Shown here in pieces: positions 1 through 7,340 of a stretch of DNA of 64,000 bases; within the stretch, counting starts at the first letter, position 1, and the number at the start of each line of letters is the position of its first letter. The position numbers and the translations under genes were made by a program. Under the pieces are notes generated by a model. The model saw only the letters and a program-made list of their open reading frames with translations, had not been told where the DNA came from and did not search any database. The stretch is from Parachryseolinea silvisoli (GTDB taxonomy: Bacteria; Bacteroidota; Bacteroidia; Cytophagales; Cyclobacteriaceae), in the NCBI RefSeq assembly GCF_021190955.1, contig NZ_JAIOAO010000009.1, positions 109,825 to 173,824 on the forward strand, written 5' to 3'.

Positions 1-1
1 C

Positions 2-706
2 GCGGTGTGGGCGCCGTCGATCATAGCCAAAGACGGTAAATATTATATGTTTTTTGGCGCCAACGACATTCAGAATGATCAGGAGCATGGTGGTATCGGC
101 GTAGCAGTAGCCAATCGCCCCGAAGGCCCTTTTAAAGACCTGCTGGGTAAACCCCTGATTGATAAATTTCACCACGGCGCACAGCCCATCGATCAGTTTG
201 CCTTTAAGGATAAAGATGGTTCTTATTATCTCTTCTACGGCGGCTGGCGTCATTGCAACGTCGCCCGGTTGAAAGACGACTTCACCGGCTTCAAACCCTT
301 TGACGATGGCGAGGTGTTTAAGTCGATCACCCCCGAAGGATACGTGGAAGGACCTTTCATGTTTATTCGCAACAATAAATATTATTTTATGTGGTCGGAA
401 GGAGGGTGGGGAGGCCCCGACTATTCAGTGGCCTATGCCATTGCCGACTCGCCCTTCGGACCTTTCAAACGTATCGGTAAGATTCTGCAGCAGGATCCTG
501 CCGTGGCCACGGGTGCAGGGCACCACTCGGTTATGCACGACGAGAAAAAAGATCAGTGGTATATTGTCTATCACCGTCGTCCGCTGGGCGATACCGGTCG
601 CGACCACCGGGTTACATGCATCGACCGCATGTATTTTGACGAGCAAGGCATGATAAAGCCTGTAAAGATCACACACGAAGGTGTGGGCGTTTCGCCGCTG
701 AAGTAA
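2..706 (+). CDS. Glycoside hydrolase family 43-type protein, C-terminal part (5' end outside window)
   Basis: The frame is open to the left edge, so this is the 3' part of a longer gene; the GTG at 5 is probably internal. The visible 235 or so residues look like a GH43-type five-bladed beta-propeller. Repeated blade motifs such as KYYMFFGAND, SYYLFYGG and KYYFMWSEGGW each follow a short aspartate/glycine turn. WAPS at the left edge is typical of the region around the first blades, EGPFMF carries a glutamate that suits the general acid of this family, and GAGHHSV followed by QWYIVYHRR is the usual late-blade signature. GH43 enzymes are mainly arabinofuranosidases and xylosidases, but the substrate cannot be read here. 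The signal peptide would lie outside the window. The gene is convergent with the usp gene 10 nt downstream. Confidence 0.8.
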   Translation, partial: AVWAPSIIAKDGKYYMFFGANDIQNDQEHGGIGVAVANRPEGPFKDLLGKPLIDKFHHGAQPIDQFAFKDKDGSYYLFYGGWRHCNVARLKDDFTGFKPFDDGEVFKSITPEGYVEGPFMFIRNNKYYFMWSEGGWGGPDYSVAYAIADSPFGPFKRIGKILQQDPAVATGAGHHSVMHDEKKDQWYIVYHRRPLGDTGRDHRVTCIDRMYFDEQGMIKPVKITHEGVGVSPLK

Positions 707-715
707 TCGGCGCGA

Positions 716-1162
716 CTAGGGCACCAATACCAGCGGGATGGAAAGACGGCCTACCAGGTCGTCGAACATTTCTTTGTTTACGACGTGCATGCTTTTATCC
801 ATGACAAGAAACGAGATGTGATTGTGGCGCAGCTGGTCCGTGATGCGGTCGGCCATAAAGCCAATCTCCATCTGAAAGTCGTACGACAACAACGGGTCTG
901 CCAGGTATTCTTTTTCGAGCAGCTTAAAGTGCTGCAGCGAGTCCTCTTCGATTTTCCTTTTCATCTCCAGGGCATGGCCGTGCGTGGGTTTGATGAGCCG
1001 GTAGGTGTAGAGAATGGTAAGGTGCTCGTCAAACTGACGGGCAAGACTGACGGCCCACCGAAGGGCGTGCAGCGACGACTCCGAAAAGTCAATTGCGCAC
1101 AGAATCCGGTTGCTGGTAAGGGGGATAGCGTCTGTAGGCGTTTTCACTCGAGGCTTATTCAC
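716..1162 (-). CDS. Universal stress protein (UspA family)
   Basis: Single-domain UspA-fold protein of 148 residues, the usual size. The N-terminal strand ILCAIDFSESSLHALRWAVSLA is the classic first motif, and the C-terminal strand ends LSIPLVLVP. The glycine-rich G-x2-G-x9-G-(S/T) ATP-binding loop seen in MJ0577-type proteins is not recognisable before the last strand, so this may be a non-ATP-binding Usp. It is cytoplasmic. It is divergent from the histidine kinase gene, and the gap between them contains an FNR-like box spaced as at the cbb3 promoters. The predicted transcript start falls almost on the ATG at 1162, so either the mRNA is leaderless or translation starts at the in-frame GTG at 1147. 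Usp genes are often co-regulated with microaerobic respiration. Confidence 0.85.
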   Translation of the reverse strand: MNKPRVKTPTDAIPLTSNRILCAIDFSESSLHALRWAVSLARQFDEHLTILYTYRLIKPTHGHALEMKRKIEEDSLQHFKLLEKEYLADPLLSYDFQMEIGFMADRITDQLRHNHISFLVMDKSMHVVNKEMFDDLVGRLSIPLVLVP

Positions 1163-1165
1163 ATA

Positions 1166-1231
1166 CGAACTTAGGTGTCTTTTAAAAGGTTAGAGCCGAT
1201 TTAAGTCAATACTGAAGCTGATTTTTGTCAT
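1166..1231 (-). promoter_or_regulatory. FNR/Crp-like box and TAnnTTTG-like element upstream of usp
   Basis: CTGATTTTTGTCAT at 1218-1231 differs at two positions from the CTGATTTTTATCAG box upstream of ccoNO. On the minus strand it is followed after exactly 44 bp by TAAGTTCG (1173 to 1166), one mismatch from TAnnTTTG. The ccoNO and ccoI promoters have the same 44-bp gap. The box also lies in front of the divergent kinase gene and could serve both directions, but I see no matching -7 element on the plus strand. Confidence 0.5.
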
Positions 1232-1262
1232 ATTCGTGTCAGCCAGTAATTGCAATACTTGT

Positions 1263-2540
1263 ATGATGGAAAACGCACTTCCCATATCCTTTGAATCGAA
1301 TGATGCTTTCCGGGAGATTTTCCAAAGTATGTCCGAGGGTATCCTTATGGTGGATGAGACGGGTAAGATCATCACAGCCAACGTTGTGGCCGAACACCTC
1401 TTTGGCTATGAGAAGAACGAGATGAACGGCATGCAGCTCGAGCAGTTGTTGCCAGAGCGCTATCGGGGGCGGCATATGTCATTCCGCCGCGAGTTTAATG
1501 AACACCCCGAGCCGCGCCGCATGGGCATAGGCCGCGACCTCACGGCGCTGCGAAAAGACAGCCGTGAGTTTCCCGTGGAAATCAGCTTGAGTTATACCCA
1601 CCTGAAGGGCAAGCTGTACGTCATGGCCTTCATCAGCGACATCACCCTGCGCAAAAAATCCGAAGATGCCCTGCGCCGCAGCGAGGAGCAACTGATTGTC
1701 TATGCTGTTGAGCTTGAGAAAAAAGTCGAGAGCCGCACGCAGGCGCTGAACGGTATGGTGGAGGCATTGGAAAAAGAAGTGCAAGACCGCAAGCGTGCAG
1801 AAGAAGACGCGCACCATGCGTTGGGCAAAGAGCGGGAGCTGAACGAGCTCAAGTCAAAGTTTGTTTCGATAGCCTCGCACGAGTTTCGCACGCCGCTAAG
1901 CGCTATACTGAGCTCCGCGTCGCTCGTACAACAGTACAGTGAAAAGCAGGACCAGGAAAAAGTGCACAAGCACGTGCAACGCATTAAGACTTCCGTTAAG
2001 CACCTGACGTCTATTCTCGATGACCTGCTGTCGCTCGGTCGCCTGGAAGAAGGTAAGATCGAAATGTCGCGTGAGCGCATCGACCTCTCGCCGTTCGTGC
2101 AGGAGGTAAAAGAAGAGATCAGCTCGGTCTTGAAAGAACAACAGCAGATCCTGTTGCTCTGCCCGCCCGCCGCGGAGCCTATTTATTCCGATGCACGTAT
2201 TCTGCGTCACATCCTCTTCAATTTGATCTCCAATGCCAGCAAATATTCCGATGTAGGCAAACGCATTTTTATCGAATGCCAGCGCCATCCTGACCATGTC
2301 TCTTTTTCCGTGCGCGACGAAGGCATCGGTATACCCAAAGACGAGCAGAAACATTTGTTCGACCGGTTCTTCCGCGCGAGCAACGCCGGCCAGGTACAGG
2401 GCACAGGCCTGGGGCTCAACATCGTGAAACGCTATGCCGACCTGATCGGTGGCAGGATAAGCTTTACCAGTGAAGCCGGTACCGGCAGTATATTTACCCT
2501 TGTAATTCCAGATACGTATGAAGAAAATTCTCTTAATTGA
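1263..2540 (+). CDS. PAS-domain sensor histidine kinase
   Basis: Soluble hybrid-less histidine kinase. The frame extends to a GTG at 1236, but the tandem ATGs at 1263 and 1266 give the more natural start, about 425 residues. Order of domains: PAS fold (about residues 15-130, including the GMQLEQLLPERYRGRH stretch common in PAS kinases), a coiled-coil linker (about 140-190), HisKA with the phospho-acceptor in SHEFRTPLSAIL, and HATPase_c with N-box NLISNASKYSD, G1 box DEGIGIP and G2 box GTGLGL. There are no membrane segments, so it senses a cytoplasmic signal. The 3' end overlaps the next gene by 23 nt, which implies translational coupling with the response regulator as its partner. Its position beside the cbb3 cluster suggests an oxygen or redox role; I do not see the residues of a heme PAS clearly enough to claim one. 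Confidence 0.92.
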   Translation: MMENALPISFESNDAFREIFQSMSEGILMVDETGKIITANVVAEHLFGYEKNEMNGMQLEQLLPERYRGRHMSFRREFNEHPEPRRMGIGRDLTALRKDSREFPVEISLSYTHLKGKLYVMAFISDITLRKKSEDALRRSEEQLIVYAVELEKKVESRTQALNGMVEALEKEVQDRKRAEEDAHHALGKERELNELKSKFVSIASHEFRTPLSAILSSASLVQQYSEKQDQEKVHKHVQRIKTSVKHLTSILDDLLSLGRLEEGKIEMSRERIDLSPFVQEVKEEISSVLKEQQQILLLCPPAAEPIYSDARILRHILFNLISNASKYSDVGKRIFIECQRHPDHVSFSVRDEGIGIPKDEQKHLFDRFFRASNAGQVQGTGLGLNIVKRYADLIGGRISFTSEAGTGSIFTLVIPDTYEENSLN

Positions 2541-3579
2541 AGACAACGCCGACGTGCGTGAAAACACCGACGAGATTTTATCGTTGGCAGGCTACAATGT
2601 CGTGACTGCACCGAATGGCAAGAACGGCGTAGAGCTGGCCATGCAGGAGAAACCCGACCTCATCATCTGCGACATCATGATGCCCGAGCTGGACGGCTAT
2701 GGTGTGCTGCACATTCTCAGCAAGAAGGATGAGACAGCCGGCATTCCCTTTATATTCCTGACGGCAAAGACCGAAAAGACCGACATACGTAAAGGCATGA
2801 ACCTGGGGGCGGATGATTACCTGACCAAGCCCTTCGACGATACGGAACTGCTCAATGCTATTGAAGCCCGCCTGCGCAAAAGCGATCTGCAACGCAAGCT
2901 CTATGACACCACCGAGGAGGGTCTCGATAATTTTATTCGCGATGCCCGTCAGGTGCTGCACTTGGAGGATCTGTGTAAAGACAAGAAAGTAAAGCCGTTT
3001 AAAAAGAAAGCAGAGATTTTTGCGGAAGGCGATACGCCGCTGTATGTATTCTTTGTGCGGTCGGGTAGTGTGAAAGTCTTCAAGTCGCATCCCGACGGAA
3101 AGGAGTTAATCACCAATCTCTACAATGCCAACGACTTTTTTGGCTTTGAGGCGGTGCTATCGGGTAATGTATATCACGAATCCGCGATTGCGATGACGGA
3201 TTGCGAGTTGATTGTAATACCCCGCCATGACTTCCTCACGTTATTTCAGGCACACCCGGATGTATCCTCCAGCTTTATTTCGATGCTCTGCAAAAAAGTA
3301 GCGGAGCAAGAAAATCAGTTATTACACCTGGCCTACAACTCCGTGCGGCAACGTACGGCCGAAGCCCTGCTCAAGGTCGACCAACTCCGCGATGCCAGAC
3401 AGAACATTCAGATCTCGCGTGATGACCTGGCCAAGATCGTCGGCACGGCATCGGAATCTGTTATTCGGGTGTTGTCGGATTTTAAAGACGAGGGACTGAT
3501 CGAAATAGAAGGCGGCAAGATCCGCATTGTGCAGGCTGCGAAGTTAGAGAAGGTAGTTCGTTGGAACGTGGCCCGCTAG
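2518..3579 (+). CDS. Response regulator fused to Crp/Fnr-type DNA-binding module
   Basis: This 353-residue protein joins two regulator types. Residues 1-125 form a receiver domain with acidic pocket ED (8-9), phospho-acceptor Asp52 in ICDIMMPELDG, the conserved Thr in FLTAKT and Lys in LTKPF. Residues about 150-260 form a cyclic-nucleotide-binding-like beta barrel (AEGDTPLYVFFVRSGSVKVF). Residues about 275-345 form a Crp-type winged helix with recognition helix ASESVIRVLSDF. The Glu and Arg of that helix sit as in Crp and Fnr, which fits TGA/TCA half-sites. No N-terminal cysteine cluster of the Fnr type is present, so oxygen sensing would have to come through the upstream kinase. It is the best local candidate for binding the FNR-like boxes near 1218, 9574 and 13803. 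Its stop codon shares a CTAG palindrome with the stop of the convergent gene. Confidence 0.92.
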   Translation: MKKILLIEDNADVRENTDEILSLAGYNVVTAPNGKNGVELAMQEKPDLIICDIMMPELDGYGVLHILSKKDETAGIPFIFLTAKTEKTDIRKGMNLGADDYLTKPFDDTELLNAIEARLRKSDLQRKLYDTTEEGLDNFIRDARQVLHLEDLCKDKKVKPFKKKAEIFAEGDTPLYVFFVRSGSVKVFKSHPDGKELITNLYNANDFFGFEAVLSGNVYHESAIAMTDCELIVIPRHDFLTLFQAHPDVSSSFISMLCKKVAEQENQLLHLAYNSVRQRTAEALLKVDQLRDARQNIQISRDDLAKIVGTASESVIRVLSDFKDEGLIEIEGGKIRIVQAAKLEKVVRWNVAR

Positions 3580-4256
3580 CGACACAACATGATATCCGTT
3601 TCCGCATTCGTGGCCGCAGGCGCAGGATGTGTCAGCCATACGCGGGCAATGAGCAGAACGGCGGAGACCACGAGTAAACTTGTAGTTAAAACCCGGGTAG
3701 AGATATGAAAGGAACGGGCGACCCATAGGAATACCGAGGGAAGCCCGATCATCGCGGGCGCCGTGCCCAGGCCAAACAGCAGCATAAAGTTAAAACCATC
3801 GAGCGGTCCCCGCAGCGTGATGCAATACGACCACGCTACCGCAGTGAGGCCACAAGGGAGCAGGCCGTTTAACATACCCAGCCACGCCGTTGTCAGAAGC
3901 CCTTTCTGCTGCAGCAATACACCTAAATGTATTTTGAGGAATGACGCCAGCCGCATCCAGACGCCGGAGAGTATAGGTATTTTCCAGGCATAGGCACCGG
4001 TGACAGCCATGAGTAACAATACGAGGCCTGTTAGGAGGGAAGCAATGGTTTGAAAATTTCCAAGGGGCAACCATGCGCCGATACTGCTGATCGCCGCTCC
4101 GATTATCGCGTACGTGAGAATCCTGCCGCCGTTGTATAGCAAGCGGGCGCGCCACACGCGGGCGTTCCGTACGGTCGCGGCCATGGCGAGCGGGCTACAC
4201 ATGCCTGCGCAGTGGATGCTTCCCGCCAGGCCGATGATCAGCGCCGTGAGCCACAT
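3576..4256 (-). CDS. Sulfite exporter TauE/SafE-like (COG2836-type) membrane protein
   Basis: Integral membrane protein of 226 residues with about six hydrophobic segments. The N-terminus carries GSIHCAGMCSP, the cysteine-containing HCxGMC signature of the subfamily usually found in cbb3 oxidase clusters, where a role in copper handling or oxidase maturation is suspected but not settled. A second conserved turn, LLPCGL, is also visible. It is the last gene of the ccoNO-Q-P-G-H unit, 10 nt after ccoH, so it is almost certainly co-transcribed. The name TauE/SafE is inherited from the fold; sulfite transport should not be assumed. Confidence 0.85.
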   Translation of the reverse strand: MWLTALIIGLAGSIHCAGMCSPLAMAATVRNARVWRARLLYNGGRILTYAIIGAAISSIGAWLPLGNFQTIASLLTGLVLLLMAVTGAYAWKIPILSGVWMRLASFLKIHLGVLLQQKGLLTTAWLGMLNGLLPCGLTAVAWSYCITLRGPLDGFNFMLLFGLGTAPAMIGLPSVFLWVARSFHISTRVLTTSLLVVSAVLLIARVWLTHPAPAATNAETDIMLCR

Positions 4257-4266
4257 AAGCGTATTG

Positions 4267-4695
4267 TTAGAGGTGAATGATTTCTTCGTGGTAGAATTCG
4301 CGGCCTTGCATGCGCCACGTCATGCGAGCGCGATACATGCCTTGCGGCAGGTTGCTGCCGAATAGTTGCGTGGTCTCCGGCGTGGCTTTTAGTACAAAAG
4401 CTCTATCGGCGGCAGCATTCGCCGGACAGAATAACTTCAGCTCGCCGGATTCGATGTTGGGCAGTTGGTCAAACGACAGTGTCAGCCCGTGTTGTGCCGA
4501 GGTGGAAATAACAGGCTTGTTCGCCAGTTGTGCCGTGTTGGCTATGCGGTCGATTTGGTCCTGGTATTTTAGCTCTTCCTGGTAATAGTTTTTGCTCACC
4601 AGGCTTACGTCTTGCCGTATGCAGACCGTTACCAGTACGGCAATGAATGCCGCAAACAGAATAAACGCCAGGATAATACTTTTTCCCCAGTTCAT
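4267..4695 (-). CDS. ccoH: FixH/CcoH family cbb3 oxidase assembly protein
   Basis: Small protein of 142 residues with one N-terminal transmembrane helix (about 5-27) followed by an extracytoplasmic domain. The sequence after the helix, DVSLVSKNYYQEELKYQDQI, is the typical FixH junction (LVxxNYYxxxLxYQ). FixH/CcoH is needed for stable assembly of cbb3-type oxidases, probably together with the copper ATPase CcoI. It lies between ccoG (11-nt gap) and the SafE-like gene (10-nt gap). The C-terminal domain has the beta-sandwich pattern of this family. Clear family call; the exact mechanism is not established. Confidence 0.88.
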   Translation of the reverse strand: MNWGKSIILAFILFAAFIAVLVTVCIRQDVSLVSKNYYQEELKYQDQIDRIANTAQLANKPVISTSAQHGLTLSFDQLPNIESGELKLFCPANAAADRAFVLKATPETTQLFGSNLPQGMYRARMTWRMQGREFYHEEIIHL

Positions 4696-4706
4696 GATTG
4701 TAGGTT

Positions 4707-6170
4707 TTAGTGTGACTGTTCGTCTTTCAGACGGCTGTTGACATCGGACGAAGACCGGACCGGACCAATGAATTTGACTTTTGCACGGTCCAGCAGCTTG
4801 CCGGTCTCGCGATGGTATATTTCCAGGTGTACTATCGTGCGGGCGGTTTTTATATTCTCTTCCGGTATGCGTATAAAGAATACGGTTTTGAGCATGCCCT
4901 CGGCGGGCAGCAAGATATCTTCACCGTCTACTTTTTGAAGTTCGGCCGTGGCCGGGGATACTACCCGTACCGTTATGGGCACAGCATCGAACGACTTATT
5001 GATGAACTCTACATTATATAGATTTGAGATATAGCCGTCACCCGGTTTTTGATACAACGTGCCCGATACCTTCAATACAGTCGTTTCAACGTCAGAGCGT
5101 GTGGCGAGTGTGAAGCCCAGCAATGCAACAATCGCCGCCAGCACTGCTGTGTAGGCCATCAAACGCGGCGTCAGGATTTTGGAGCTACCTTTTTCAATCG
5201 CGGCGGCCGAAGCATAGCGGATCAGTCCAGTGGGTTTGTTGACCTTTAACATTACATCATCGCACGCATCGATGCAGGCCGTACAGTTTACACACTCCAG
5301 TTGTGTGCCGTTGCGAATATCAATACCGGTAGGGCAGACGTGAACACACAGCTTACAATCCACGCAGTCGCCTTTCGGCGCTTCCACCGTTTGTTTCTTG
5401 CGCAGCTGTCTGCGCGGCTCACCCCGCAGCCAGTCGTACGCCACGACAATCGACTCTTTGGTCAGAAGCACGCTTTGCAAGCGGCCGTAAGGACACACCG
5501 CTATACATGCCTGCTCGCGAAAGCGTGCATAAACCCCATAGAAGATTGCCGTGAAGGCCACGAGCCCAAGAAAGCCCGCCAGGTTGTTCATCGGCGACTG
5601 GCTCGCGATGGCCAGCGTTTGGTTCGTGCCGATCATGTACGCCAGGGCGGTATGCGCAATGATGACAGAAATGATAAGAAAGATCAGGTGCTTGGACGTC
5701 TTCTTCCATACCTTCTGGAAGCTGATCGGCGCCGCGTTTAACCGGCGTTGCGCCGGGGCGTCGCCCTCAATCCAGTATTCTATCTTGCGGAAGACCATTT
5801 CCATAAACAACGTCTGCGGACACATCCATCCACACCATACACGCCCGAAGGCCAATGTAAAGACGATGATGAAGATAAAGAATGCAATGAGAATGAGGGC
5901 CAGTAGCACAAAGTCTTGCGGCCAGAACGCCTGGCCGAGGATGACGAATTTCCGTTCGAATATATTAAATAGCAAGAACGGTTGACCACCAATGCGGAGA
6001 AACGGACCGGCGAAGAATATTGTCAGGAGGAGTATGGTGACGGCAATACGCCAACGGTGAAAGGTGCCGGCGGGTTTCTTGGGATAAATCCAGATACGTT
6101 TGCCTTGCCCGTCGACTGTGGCGATGGAATTCCGGAACTCTTCGTTGAATTGATATACTTCGTCGGTCAT
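4707..6170 (-). CDS. ccoG: Cytochrome c oxidase accessory protein CcoG (FixG/RdxA)
   Basis: Polytopic membrane ferredoxin-like protein of 487 residues. An N-terminal helix is followed by CGWMCPQTLFMEMVF, the CxxxCP motif of FixG. Two [4Fe-4S] binding runs sit around the middle: CVDCKLCVHVCP and, about 18 residues on, CVNCTACIDAC. The C-terminal third, after another membrane segment, is the periplasmic immunoglobulin-like IgD domain of FixG. CcoG is thought to reduce Cu(II) for delivery to the oxidase Cu-B site during cbb3 assembly. It follows ccoP after 11 nt and precedes ccoH after 11 nt. Confidence 0.94.
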   Translation of the reverse strand: MTDEVYQFNEEFRNSIATVDGQGKRIWIYPKKPAGTFHRWRIAVTILLLTIFFAGPFLRIGGQPFLLFNIFERKFVILGQAFWPQDFVLLALILIAFFIFIIVFTLAFGRVWCGWMCPQTLFMEMVFRKIEYWIEGDAPAQRRLNAAPISFQKVWKKTSKHLIFLIISVIIAHTALAYMIGTNQTLAIASQSPMNNLAGFLGLVAFTAIFYGVYARFREQACIAVCPYGRLQSVLLTKESIVVAYDWLRGEPRRQLRKKQTVEAPKGDCVDCKLCVHVCPTGIDIRNGTQLECVNCTACIDACDDVMLKVNKPTGLIRYASAAAIEKGSSKILTPRLMAYTAVLAAIVALLGFTLATRSDVETTVLKVSGTLYQKPGDGYISNLYNVEFINKSFDAVPITVRVVSPATAELQKVDGEDILLPAEGMLKTVFFIRIPEENIKTARTIVHLEIYHRETGKLLDRAKVKFIGPVRSSSDVNSRLKDEQSH

Positions 6171-6181
6171 AACATGATGCT

Positions 6182-7141
6182 TTAGAGCGATGCTTGCGGC
6201 GCCGCCGCGGTGCTGTCAGTCGTCGCTTGTGTTTCCTGGAAGATCTCACCTTGTGGCGCCTTTCCGTTGGCAGGATTGCTGCCCTGCAGGCTCATAACAT
6301 AAAAGGTCACATCGCGTACATCCTGCGGGCTAAGCGTTTTACCCCAGGCCGGCATGCCTTTCTCGACAACACCCGCCTTGATGGTGTTGAATATGTTTTG
6401 GACGCCACCACCGTGCAGCCAGTAGGCGTCGGTCAGGTTCGGACCGATCGTGTTACCACCGCCGTCGGCCCGGTGACACGATCCGCAGTTGTTATTGGCA
6501 AAAACGCCTTTACCTTTTTCCAGTGCCGCCGCGTCTGCGGTATATTTCAGTGTGTTGACGTCTATCTCTTCTACCGGCTGAGCGGCTTTGCGCGCACGCA
6601 TTTGTTCGTCAGCAATCGCCACTTCCCGGTCATACTCTTCCTGCTGCAGTGGCAGGTTGCCATAGAGATGGTAGGCAACAAGGTAGGCCAGTGCCCAGAC
6701 CACGGTACCGGCGAAGAGCCACTTCCACCATGGCGGCAAGTGGTTGTCCAACTCACGAATGCCGTCGAAGTCGTGTCCCAGGTCGATGTCCTGCTCTCGC
6801 GCGAGCGGTACCGAGGCATTTGCCTTCTGCACAACCCGTTGCCAGAAGCTGCTCGGGGGTACATACGTGATTCCCTGTTTTTCGGCGCGTTCTTTCGCGG
6901 TTAAGTTGATAAGTACATTCAACACGCGTAGCAGCGAGAAACATACTACCACGACCAGGATTGCCACAATGGCAGCAAAGAATGATAACGCGTAGAGGGG
7001 CATGAGGGGGTGATTGACGGGATCGTCCCAGAAGCCCGGTGCTGTAGCTGCGGGTGATGTATCTGCGGCCAGACCAGTGGTGGCCGCCAGCAGGCCTCCC
7101 GTGAGTAACGTAATAGATGAATATTTCATACCGCTATACAT
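6182..7141 (-). CDS. ccoP: cbb3-type cytochrome c oxidase subunit CcoP (single c-type heme)
   Basis: 319-residue membrane-anchored cytochrome c. An N-terminal signal-like segment (ends ...GLAAD) is followed by a membrane helix (about 48-72), a second helix around WWKWLFAGTVVWALAYLVAYHLYG, and one cytochrome c domain with CGSCH near residue 220 and axial-Met motif GMPAWG. Proteobacterial CcoP carries two such domains; only one CxxCH is present here, as in other Bacteroidota. The ORF begins at 7141 inside ccoQ; the ATG at 7129 (fifth residue) removes the overlap and gives a cleaner signal sequence. It passes electrons to the CcoNO core at the cytoplasmic membrane. The C-terminal 30 residues are a low-complexity Ala/Gln/Thr tail. 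Confidence 0.93.
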   Translation of the reverse strand: MYSGMKYSSITLLTGGLLAATTGLAADTSPAATAPGFWDDPVNHPLMPLYALSFFAAIVAILVVVVCFSLLRVLNVLINLTAKERAEKQGITYVPPSSFWQRVVQKANASVPLAREQDIDLGHDFDGIRELDNHLPPWWKWLFAGTVVWALAYLVAYHLYGNLPLQQEEYDREVAIADEQMRARKAAQPVEEIDVNTLKYTADAAALEKGKGVFANNNCGSCHRADGGGNTIGPNLTDAYWLHGGGVQNIFNTIKAGVVEKGMPAWGKTLSPQDVRDVTFYVMSLQGSNPANGKAPQGEIFQETQATTDSTAAAPQASL

Positions 7142-7328
7142 TAGAAGTGTTGGAGATCGTGTCGTCGTCGGTGGCTTCCACAGGCAGGTTCTTCATCTTG
7201 TCGATGAACTTCCTGTCGGCGGTGAACACATACCACAGCAGGCACAGAAAGAAGAGGAAGAAGATAACGAATGACACTACCGGCCAGATCGCTATGTTGT
7301 CGATGTTTTGCAATACGTTCTTATACAT
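7134..7328 (-). CDS. ccoQ: CcoQ-like small subunit of cbb3 oxidase
   Basis: 64-residue single-span membrane protein. The hydrophobic segment PVVSFVIFFLFFLCLLWYVF is followed by a charged cytoplasmic tail (TADRKFIDKMKNLP). That layout and its place between ccoNO (12 nt upstream) and ccoP (overlapping by 8 nt if the first ATG of ccoP is used) identify it as the CcoQ/FixQ-type subunit, which stabilises the complex. Sequence conservation in this family is weak, so the call rests mainly on position and topology. Confidence 0.8.
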   Translation of the reverse strand: MYKNVLQNIDNIAIWPVVSFVIFFLFFLCLLWYVFTADRKFIDKMKNLPVEATDDDTISNTSNV

Positions 7329-7340
7329 ATAGGGAGTCGG

